Assembly (NCBI GenBank): GCA_030142905.1
Contig: JASJOG010000069.1
Location: 248,001 to 312,000, forward strand
Direction: 5' to 3'
Source: Heliopora coerulea
Lineage: Eukaryota > Cnidaria > Anthozoa > Scleralcyonacea > Helioporidae
Length of the DNA stretch: 64,000 bases
Both the position numbers and the translations under genes were made by a program. A model generated the notes under the pieces. It searched no databases. It saw only the letters and a program-made list of their open reading frames with translations, and was not told the origin of the DNA. Position 1 is the first letter of the stretch. The number at the start of each line of letters is the position of its first letter. Below are positions 25,001 to 37,000 of the stretch, in pieces.

Positions 25001-28000
25001 TACACACTAACTCAATATGCAGGACCTTCCGCAGTTAAATAACGCGATATCTTACGTAGTATTGCACCAGTAGGGTTACTTTTATCAGCTATTCTTTTAA
25101 AGCGGTATAAATTAGGAGCCAATTTCAAAATGGTGTAGAAAAATTAGCGATGCTCTCTGGACATATACCTAACTTTCCTTCATTCTGACCACTAATATAC
25201 CATTTCTTTTTAACAGCTTAGAAAAACTATCTTAATTAGTCTTATTTTTTACCTTTGTTCTGGCACCGTCTACCTTTGAAACCTGAGCGACATTTGCACC
25301 GGAAAGATTTTCCTACATTTGTACATTTTCCACCATTTTTACATGGTCTGGACTCACATTGAGATACTAAAACGGTTAAATCCATATTATTTTTAGAGCA
25401 ATACACATTAGATTAAAATGATCTTCTGCAGTTAAACGACGCGACATCGTACTAGAGTTGCACCTGTAGGGTTATTTTTGATTGCTTATTTTTTAAAGCA
25501 GTATAAATTAAGAACCAATTTCAATACGGCGTATAAAAATTGGTGATACTCTGGAGGCTTATACCTAACTTTCCGTCATTCTGACGACTAATGTACTCTT
25601 TTCTTTAAAGAGTTTAGAAAAGCTATCTTAACTTATGTTATTCTCTTACCTTTGTTCTGGCACCGTCGACCTTTGAAACCTGAGCGACATTTGCAATGGA
25701 AGGATTTTCCTACATTTGTACATTTTCCACCATTTTTACATGGTCTGGACGCACATGGAGATACTAAAGGAATTAAATTCATATTATTGTTCGAGCAATA
25801 CACAGTAGCTTAACAGGAACCTTAGCAGTTAAAAGAAGTGACAGCTAACCAAGAGTTTCATCGGTACTGTTAGTTTTTTTCTGTTATGTTTTTAAAACAG
25901 TAAAATTAGGAACCAATTTGGAAATACAGTCGAACCTGTATATAACGGCCCTGTATTAAGCGGCCACCCTCTATTAAGCGGCCAATTTTCAAAGTCCCGA
26001 TTTTTTTTCTATAGAAATACTATATTTGTCACCTGTATTAAGCGGCCACCTGTATTAAGCGGCCGCGGCCACAGTTTGCCTCTCCCATGTCTTTCTTTTG
26101 TTATTATTTTTACCTGTATTAAGCGGCCACCCTCGAAATGAAACCCGAGAATATTTAGGTAAACACGCATATCACATTTTATATGGACTTTATTCTGTTC
26201 AAGTGATCTGTTAACATTGTGATTTAACAAAACATTTCCTATATAACTACACTGTATAACATTTATTGATTGTTAGCATGCAGTTCAGTGTCGCTATTCT
26301 CTACTCGAAACTTCTCTTTAGCTAGATTGTTCTTCAGCCATTTGATTGAAAATAGATCGCCTTCATACGTATACTTGCAGGGATTTCCAGGCCATAACTT
26401 CCACCTCTGTTAACGCACTTGCCTTTTACAACAACTTTTCCGCTGTTTGTTGGCCGTTTCAAAAATTTGGTTAGCCATGCCATCAACTTAGGGAAAGGAC
26501 CAATCACTTCGTAATTGTCCGTCATTGCGTTAGGGTGAAAATATGGTTTTGAGGCAGTCTTATGGGCAAACAGATCTTGTTGATCTTGATTTACGTTTTT
26601 GGCGAGCAACTGCCACAGCATTCGTGTCTTTTTTATTTTGCGGCTCTCGTTTCAGTTCAAACAATTCATCGACTTTCGGCTCCCAAATACCCATGCATGC
26701 ATGGTACCCGCGAATATAAGAATCTACGTGAAAAAGTTCCATAGACATCTTAATTTCAGACAGAATTGTAACAGTGCAGCGACAACAGAGTGTCATTCAA
26801 AGCTTCCGCTTGTGATGTAGCTGTCAAAAAGGCGATAAATGTGTTCTAATATTTAGCAGAACCCAAACAATACTGCTCAAGGCGCAGCCTGCGATTACTT
26901 TCGGACTTCATCCACGATGTCTAATAAGAAGCGGAAATGTCTTTCTCTCAGCGAGAGAATTGTTTTCCCTTTAGACATTAGGTTTATATATTCTATCGTT
27001 ATTAGTACCTTTCATTTAAATGTTTTATTTATCATACAAATTGTTTGAAATAGTACTGCTTGTCTTATTCTTTTCTTAAAATGAGATGTTGGTGAAATTT
27101 GGCCACAACCAAGTAGCCCCTCATGGAGTATTTTCGGTCATCCTGTATTAAGCGGCCACCTGTATTAAGCGGCCACCTGTATTAAGCGGCCACCTGTATT
27201 AAGCGGCCACTTTTCAAAGTCCCGAGGGTGGTCGTTATATACAGGTTCAACTGTAGTATAGAAAAATTTGCGACGCTGTTTGAGCATGCAACTAAAATTC
27301 CTTTATTCTCACGACTAATGAACACTTAATTAATCTTAGTTGCTTACCTTTGCTATTTTATCGGTTACTTTTTAAAGTGGTATAATTTATGAAAACTTTC
27401 CAAATGATGTTGAAAAAGTGTTGATACTATGGGGACCATATATTTAACTTTCCTTTATTCACACCACTAAAATACCATTTCCTTTTAAGTGTTTAGAATA
27501 GCTGTCTTAATTATTCTTGTTTGCTTACATTTGTTCTGGCACCGTCTACCTTTGAAACCAGGGCGACATTTGCACTTGAAGGATTTTCCTACAATTGTAC
27601 ATTTCCCACCATTTTTGCATGGTCTAGACGCACATGGAGATACTAAAAGAATTAAACCCATGTTATTGTTTGTTCAATAAACAGTAGCCAAATACGACCT
27701 TCCATCAGTTAAAGGAAGCAACACTCTACTGAGAATTGCACTGGTAAGGTTAGTTTATATCTGATGTTTTTTTAAAAACGGCAAAGCTTAGGAAACAATT
27801 TCAAAACAGTAGAGAAAAATTTGTAATGCTGTGTGAGGATATACCTAAAATTCCTTTCTTCTCATGATTAATATACGACTTCTTTCCAAGAGTTATTAAA
27901 ACCTATCTTTGCTAATCTTTTTTCCCTAACCTTTGTTCTGGCACCGTCTCCCTTTGAAACCAGAGCGACATTTGCACTTAAAGGATTTTCCTACATTTGT

Positions 28001-31000
28001 ACATTTCCCACCATTTTTGCATGGTCTAGACACACATGGCGATGCTAAATTAATTAAATCCATGTTATTGTTAGAGCAATACACACTAGCTTAACAGAAT
28101 CTTTCGCAGTTAAACAAGCGAAAGCAGTCTTAGAGTTCAACCAGTAGGATTAGTTTAATCGATTATTTTTTTAAAGTGGCATAAATTATCAACCAATGTG
28201 AAAATGGTGTAGAAACATTTGTGATGCTCTGAAGAAATATAGCTAACTTTCCTTCATTCTGACGACTAATATACACTTTACTTTTAAGAGTTTACAAAAG
28301 CTATCTTAATTAATCTTATTTTCTTACCTTTCTTCTGGCACCGTCTCCCTTTGAAACCAGAGCGACATTTGCACCGGAAGGATTTTCCTACATTTGTACA
28401 TTTCCCACCATTTTTGCATGGCTTGGATGCACATGGAGATACTAAAAGAATTAAATCCGTGTTATTTTTTGGGAAACACACAATTTTGTGGAACAAATTT
28501 TCTCAGTTGATGGAATTGACATCTTACTTATAGTAGCACTGGCAAGGTTTAATTTTTTTTTAATCATTTTTTAAAGGTTAAATTTAGAGGTCAAATTCAA
28601 AATGGTGTAGAAAAATTGGTTGTGCTCTATGAGCATGTCCCTATATCTCTTTCATTCTTACCAGTAATATCCACTTTCTTTTTACAAGAATTTTATCTCT
28701 TTTCAAAACAAACAGTTAAACCTCTGTTTGCCGCGCCCTTCAATTGTCCAACCTCACACACCCACTGGTATGAATCCTTGAAAATTGTTACCCATGGGTG
28801 AGTGATTTATTTCGACGCTATTCTTTGAAATAGCTGAAATATCAGAAATGAACAGAAATTTTTCATGATAATTGGACACTGCCGAAGTCAACTGAAAAAT
28901 GTTGAATCGAGCGGGATTTGAACTCGCACCTTCGGGACTCGATGACTCAAGAGGTAGAGTGGCGGACCGGTATCCCTAAAGTGCAAGTTTAAATCTCGCT
29001 CGAGTCAACATATTTCAGTTGACTTTGGCAGTGATAGATTATCATGAAAAATTTCTTTTCATGTATATCTCTGAGGATTATTCTGAAATAGAATTGAAAC
29101 ACTGCACATCTGCTCGTGAATAAGCGTTAAGTTGTCGCGAGAATATCTCGTGCACTTAAATCACAATTCAAGTTTGATGAATATCATCCGATAGCTAGTC
29201 GACGACAGTAGGGTAGCCAACAACGTCGATGGCCAGGGGCTACCTTCACTTCTCGTTCTGTGTTGCCAATAGGAAAAATAAAGAGGATGCCAGGACACAG
29301 TGAAAATATTTACACAGATCAAATTTTAATTGCCATTTCAGTATTTGAGTATTTTTTTTCTTGTTTCTATCCATATGAAATGGATAAAAAACGTTAACGA
29401 CTTTGAAATTTGACACCCTGCGATTTCTTATCACCAGAGTACATGGGTGTCGTTGTTTCTTGGCAACATCACTGCTCGCAAATTCTTAATCAAGCCAGGA
29501 TTTATTTTATTGAGTAGAATCCAAATTTTCTTTTGAATATGTTTGTAAAAACAATGTTGATTTATCTTTTAAGTTTTCAATAAAATAGTTCCAAATTTCT
29601 CTAAACATTCCGATTCGTCTTTCACCTGTTTTGAATAGTAAAGCCCCTAGTTCTCGTTTCAGTTTTCAATCTTGAACAAGTAATCAACTAATTAAGTGTG
29701 AACAAAACTGTCAGAATAATCCTTTTCTGTACGACAAAGATCTCCATTTAAAAGTGAACCACAGATGAAAGGTTCTCTGACCGTCAGCTATCTGATGTAT
29801 TCGCAAGGACGATCGTGAAGATTCCAACGTAAGTCAGATGAGTTGAGAAAATACTCATACAGTATAAATCAAAGGTCGGTAGCTTCATGATGGATTATTT
29901 TTCGACTAAACAGCTACGATTTCCGGTTTGGTTAAGTATTATTACATTATTTTCGTAGTTTTTGCTCTGCTAACAACACTCAAGACAAAATAAATTAGCA
30001 TGCTAAGCAGTTTCTGCAGATTGGTTACCTTTTTTCTGGCATCGTCTACCTTTGAAACCAGAGCGACATTTACAAATGAAGGATCTTCCTACATTTCTGC
30101 ATTTCCCACCATTTTTGCATGGTCTGGATGCACATGGAGACACTAAAAGAATTAAATCCACGTTCTTGTTAGAGCAATACACAGTAGCTTAACAAGACCT
30201 TTCGCAGTTAAAGAAAGCGATACCTTGCTGATAGTTGCACCTCTAAGGTTAGTTTATCTTGATTATTTTTCAAAGTGGTGAAATTAGGAACTAATTTAAA
30301 ATGGTGCAGAAAAATTGGTGATGCTCTGTGAGCATTTCCTTAAATTGCCTTCATTCTCACATCTAATATACAGTTCCTCTTTTAGGAGTTTAGAAAAGCA
30401 ATCTTAATGTTGTTTGCTTACATTTCTTCTGGCACCGTCTACCATTGAAACCAGAGCGACATTTGCACATGAAGGATTTTCCTACATTAATACATTTTCC
30501 ACCATTTTTGCATGGTCTGGACTTACATGGCGATACTAAAAGAATTAAATCCATCTTATTGTAAGAGCGACGCACAGGAGTTTATCGGGACTTTTCCCAA
30601 CCAAAAGAAGGACACCATACTGATAGTTGCACCAGTAAGGTTAGTTTAGATATGTTATTTTTTAAAACGGTAAAAATTAGGAACCAATTACAAAACAGTG
30701 TAAAAAAATTCGTGATGCTGTGTGAGCATATATCTAAAATTCTTTTTTTCTCACGATTAATATACATTTTCCTACTTAGAGTTTTTAAAATCGATCTTAA
30801 TTAATCTTATTTGCTTACCTTTCTTCTGGCAACGTCTCCCTTTGAAACCAGAGCGACATTTGCATCTGAAGGATTTTCCTACACTTGTACATTTCCCACC
30901 ATTTTTGCATGGTCTGGACGCACATGGACATACTGAAATAACTAAATTCAAGTAACTGTTAGAGCAATATAAATTATCACCCAACGTCAAAATGGTATTA

Positions 31001-34000
31001 TATACATTTTCCTGCTTAAAGTTTTTAAAACCCGTTTTAATTAATCTTATTTGCTTACCTTTCTTCTGGCAACGTCTCCCTTTGAAACCAGAGCGACATT
31101 TGCATCTGAAGGATATTCCTACACTTGTACATTTCCCACCATTTTTGCATGGTCTGGACGCACATGGACATACTGAAATAACTAAATTCAAGTAACTGTC
31201 AGAGCAATATGAATTATCAACCAATGTCAAAATAGTATAATATACAATTTCTTGCTTAAAGTTTTTAAAACCTGTCTTAATTTATCTTATTTGCTTACCT
31301 TTCGTCTGGCACCGTCTCCCTATGAAACCAGAACGACATTTGCACCTGAAGGATTTTCCTACATTTCTACATTTCCCACCATTTTTGCATGGTCTGGATG
31401 CACATGGAGACACTAAAAGAATTAAATCCATGTTCTTGTTAGAGCAATGCACAGGAGCTTAACAAGAACTTTCGCAGTTAAAGGAAGTGACGCCTTGCTA
31501 ATAGTTGCACCTCTAGGTTTAGTTTATACTGGTTATTTTTTCAAAGCGGTAAAATTAGGAACCAATTTAAAAATGGTGCAGAAAAATTGGTGATGCTCTG
31601 GTGATTCAATTTGGAAATGGTCAAAAAAGTTTTCGGATAGTTTGACAGCATTAGCCGACATTTTCTTCACGTTCATAAGCAATAACCATTAATTTCATCC
31701 GACAGCTGCTTCTCGACAGTAGCGTAGTAGGCAACCTCGACACCCGAGGGCTGAGTTTCTCTTTTCGAGCTTCTTCTCCGTTTTGTCAGCTTGAAAAATA
31801 AAGACAATGCCAAGAACAGAGTCAAATATTTACAAATATTGAGTTTAAATTGCCTTAACCATATTTGATTATTGTTTTTCTTGTTTCAATCTATAAAAAA
31901 GATGAAAAACGTTAACGCCTATAATATTTGCTCCCCCCGTGATTTCTTACCGCCAGTTGGGTGTCGTTGTTTCTTCGCAACTCCACTGTTCGAAAACTTT
32001 TGAGCAAGCGAGTATGTTTTAATTGGGTAAAATCCAAAGTTTTTTTTTGTTTTATTTTTTAATACACTTGTGCAAATTAATTCAAATTTTTCTTTTAGGT
32101 CTTGAATAAAGATTGAAAATCGCACTAAACATTGCGATGGATCCTTTAGCTGTCTTAAGCAACTCAATTTTTAAATTTATTTTGTAAAATCTGCAGTTCT
32201 TCTTTCATTTTGCGATCCGAAACAAGTCATCAAGTAGTTGACTTTGAACAAAACTTTCAAAGTATCTTTTTATTGTGGACGCTAAGCCTTGCGCAGGACA
32301 AGATGGGTAAAAGAGGGCAATGGTTGAATAACTTTCTTGGGTCCCACTTTAGTATGTAGGCCTGCTCTTTTTTCTTTTTATGAGTGCTGCAATATTTTCT
32401 TCTTTTCATGAACATCTGATTTTTGAAGACTTTCATCACTTTTTTTTTTTACTTCCAGAGTGCTAATTTCAATATTGATAACCAATTTTGACAAATTGTC
32501 CAGGTTAATCCTTCACTTTTCTTGCACCGTTGTTTTCTGTAGCCAGAAGGATATTTGCATTTGAAAGTTTTTTCCAGCATTTATACAATATCCACAATTT
32601 CGCGCATCCGAAAAAGTCATTTGCACATTTTTTAAACAGCTTATAAACTTACTCATTTTGAATGTTCTTTGACGGGGAAGGTTTTCAAATTTATTAATGT
32701 TCTCAGAGCAAAAGAAAAAAGTATGTACATCTTTGTTTTCTTTTCCAATCAAATTTAATTGAGAAGTTGGAATGAAAGGAGGAGAGGATCGGAATGAGGA
32801 AAGCCTCATAAGATCTTACCTTTCTTCCACTGGCATCTTTTTCCTCGGTATTCCTCAGGACAAATGCAAGTGAAAGATGAATCGCCATTAACTTTAAACG
32901 TTCCTCCATTCAAACAGGGATTTTCAGCACATGAATCTCCTGTGTAAAATATGGGGGAAATTTATAAAGATACTGGTTTTTCGAATAAAACTCTTTTCCG
33001 GCGGGAGCTCTCCCCTTGATGAGTAAAATCATCTGACATTAGCCAGAGTAAAATAATAGAAGTCTTGTCCCGCCGGAAAAGAGTTTAGCAATTGGCGCGT
33101 TTTTGAATATATCAAGAACGGCCACAAGAAGAGCTGGTACATAATAAAGAGCTTCCGGAAAAGATATTTGTGAATTTTGAACGACGTATTCTCCAATTAC
33201 AATTTTCCATTTAAAGAAACATAGTAAATGATTTATTTTTCTTAATTCAGCGATGTCACTTTTAGGTGAACGGAAACAATCGAACCTTCAGAACGTGAGT
33301 GGAGCTCTGACCGAGAATAGAGCCTAAGTTACAAAGACCAGAATAAGGGTGCTGCTCTGCACATTAAAGTCGCTGTTTTTCATAAGTTATTTAAAAATCC
33401 CTATAGACATTAATCACCTAGCGAAAACTGTCATGGTGTTAGACCACAAACAATATTTAAATACACTGCAGACTATTGATGTTATAATGAACTATAAATA
33501 TATTTTTCCAGCTTATAACCGTAATATAACTTTCAATTTTCCTAAACACTCTTCATAAATGAGTCAACCATGATCATAACTTACAGAAGGTACCTAAGAG
33601 TCCTCGTTGCCTCAAGACTTTGAAACTACCTTCCGTAGCCTCTGATTAACAATGACGACTACAAGCTTCTCGATATTCGATCATGTTCTTGAAATTTCTA
33701 GTTATTTGTTATCAGAATTACAAAAGTGTCATTCGCTTATGCTTTCAATTGATTCGGCAACGTTTTTATATCAAAGAGTGAGTATACCAACATGTTTATG
33801 CCAAAAAATACTTATACCCACAAAAATTGTTTCCGGATGTTAGTTGTTTTTTGAGAAACCTACAAAGCTACGGGTATTTTGGGTTTATAAGCTAAACCTC
33901 GTTGCCAAGTTGGAGCCAACAACCTTCGTAGTTCAGTTGGTTGTGTATTACGCTACATTCGAAGGTCGTGAATTCGATTCCAACTTGAGGCCTTTGAGGT

Positions 34001-37000
34001 GCATGTTTTGCAGCTAGTCAAGGTTGGGTCTGAGAGATTCTGATACTCGAAACTTTCCTTCATTATATAGACCATATGCATTCAGTTCCCAAGTAATGGA
34101 ATAACAAAAGGCATGGAGGCTATCTTGATGTACCAAACAAAACAAGATAATCAAAATTCTTTTGTCCATGAACATCAACTTGGCGCCTATGAGGTCACGT
34201 ACATACAGTCTACATAAACTCGATTTCATGTGTAAACTAAGCTCTTTTAAGGCGTTTTGTGTCCACTACACGGGTTTCAGTAAGCTTGCTCACCCAGCTA
34301 ATCGACTGTAAGTTACTTCGAGTTCTTAATAGAACGAATTGTTATTCCATTTTAAGTGGACAAGATACTCTTGTGGCAACTATTCTCTAATCCACGGAAA
34401 AAGAGCAGACCTTTGATTTTATTTCGCACTAATCCTCAAAGCAACATACTGAAAAAAATTCATGATTAAACTACTCTACCGAGTGGTTAAGCCAATTCAA
34501 AAAATGAAATTGGCTTGAGCTAGATTTGAAAACTCACCAGTTGCGAAAATGCTGTGGGAGTCACCTATCCTGCCCCCTAAAACTGCTGGGTCACCTGAAG
34601 GGCCACCGCCACAGCTACAATAATGTAATCTTTAACACTTTAACACCTAAATTTTTTCCTTTTGTTCTTTGCTCTTATTTTCTTCGTTTTTTTAAAACAG
34701 TTTTCTTTGTCTTTTGTTTGTTTTCTCATGTGTCGTTTTATGCAAGGTGTCTGATATAGCGGACGCCAGGTATTAAGGAACTAAAACATGCTAGTTCTGC
34801 ATTTCCCATAGGAGGCAGAACAGTTCATAGAAAGTATTGAAAGTTCCAAAAATCATTCAGTACATGACAGGTCATCCTGCATGTTGTGTCCAACGCTTAC
34901 ATGATTCAGCCCTTCGACTGAGAGTAGTTCATCTGTTTTTGAATCAAAACACAAAATCAAGTGGACAGATACGATTAGAAATATGTAATAGATATATCTA
35001 TTTACCTTGAAGGATTTCGTAAATATAATTATGATTCACAGTTCCGGTACATTCTGTCTCTACATTGTCTTCACATTGGGAATAGCTTGGTTTATACCCC
35101 CAGCATTGGCCTGGTTCAGCAGGATATTTAAACAATTCTTGTGAAGGTTTACCAGACCAGCATTCTCCAAAATTTTGCAGACCAATGTAACGGTGACCTT
35201 TTTTCTTTGCTAAATCCGCGCATCTGGAACAATGAAATTAACTAAAATTTATCAATTTCATAAAAATATCCAAAAATTATGGTAGAAGCTGAATATGTTC
35301 GTATTTCAATTAGGCAACTGTGTTTTGCCTACGAACAGATTGTCAACTCAGCCAGGTAAAGAATCAGAAATAGTTTGATGCTACTCTGGTTTAAAAGTTT
35401 TTCATCTCATTTCTCGTTGTTTGGAAATCAGATTAAAAACTCCTCGTTTTGGCGAGATACAGTAATTGTCACAATTCAGTGGGGCGTGGATCCAATCGTA
35501 ATGTTGTCTTAGCACCCTTGCACCGACAAAGTTGAGTGTTTCTATTCGAGGGAAGGAAACAGTCATTTGATGATCTTTCAAATGCTCATCAAACTGACGT
35601 TTGCACTAGCAGTGGCGAAGATAAACACAGCAGCCGGTCATGCTGTTCAAATTTCACATTACCTAAATGTAGCAATAGGTCTTTTAATGTGAACTGAAAA
35701 TGATCTTCGGCATTCAGTAATCAAGTAATGAATATACATGAATGCAATGGCTACTGAAATGTGTGAGAAGTGTGAGAGCTTGGAGATATCTTGAGATGAT
35801 AAATGAACGATCGTCAAGCTCTATCCTCAGAAAAACGATTTCTGAGCCTCAGGCAGGGATCGAACCCGCAACCTTCTGAAGACCTGTGAGACGCTCTAAC
35901 CATTGAGCTATCAAGACTCAAATGGTGAGCTAAGGAGCAAGTTCAACGTATGTGCGACCTAAGCGGAAGCCACTATCATATATGTTAATAATGATATTGA
36001 TGAAATTTATATTGTAGAAGTGAGAGAGCTTGGAGACATCTTGAGATGATTGATGAACAATCGTCAAGCTCTATCCTCAGAAAAACAATTTCTGAGCCCT
36101 AGACGGAGATCGAGCCGCAACCTTCTGATGACGGGGAAGACGCTCAAACGATTGAAAGTTAAAAGGTTGGTAGACTGCCGAATTTATGATAAAGAATTCT
36201 AACGTTTCGAGGTATGGCCCTTCGTCAGACAATGAAACGAGTTCTAAAAGAAGAACGGCAATTAGACTAGGTTTTATACTAAAGTAAGTCATATGACAAA
36301 AATTAACCAATGAAATGTGAGAAATAATGTTTAGAACTCGTTCCACTCTCTGACGAAGGGCTATAGCTCAAAACGTTAGAATTCTTTAACATAAATTCGG
36401 CAGTCTACCAACCTTTTAACTTTTTGTGTTGTTTTATACTGCCTACGCTCTAACCATTGAGCTACCAAGACTCAGATGGTGAGCTAAGGTACAAGTTCGA
36501 CATATGTGCGACACATATTTCATACTTCTAAAATATAAATGTCGTCAACATCATTATTAACATATAGTGGCTTCTGTCACCAAAGATATCACGTCAGAAG
36601 AGTTGGATTTCAATGGTGCCACCCTTCGTGAAGATGTGTGCCTGTTTCAAGAAGCTTGTTTGCGACTTGTTACTAAACAACGTCATCAGAGAGCTTATGG
36701 GATATAAAAATGCGGCCTCATCCTCACAAAGGATTAGCCATATGAAAACAACTGATGTCAGTGGTGAAACGCCGGTCATAAGAACTAACATTCCAAGTAT
36801 CATTCAAAACGTCGTAAGTCAGAGTACTATCAAACAAAAAATCATGATTTTCTTCACTTGCCGTTGCCTTTCAAGTTCTTTGGAGTAGCCAATTTAAATT
36901 TCAGGCAATCTCTCATAATAATATTAGGGGTGTTGAAAGTAACATTAAATTTGTGATTAATTTAGGTAATTATAGTCAATAATACAAATGAAATGAATGT

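Larger units (their letters stand above)
29170..32630. repeat. Duplicated block pair inside the gene
   Basis: About 29,170-30,142 and 31,680-32,630 align along their length: shared stretches include AACGTTAACG, GGGTGTCGTTGTTTCTT and CCGA.AGCT, at a constant offset near 2.5 kb. Each block ends with an EGF exon, intact in the first (EGF-6) and decayed in the second (32,517-32,625). Confidence 0.7.

Noticed and set aside
35845..35921. Functional tRNA on the minus strand
   Set aside because: T-arm is good, but the anticodon arm is not formed and the same sequence with tail recurs next to it, as for a SINE.
36594..36888. Open frames on both strands, 69 and 91 residues
   Set aside because: No recognisable family; lies among SINE and foldback copies.
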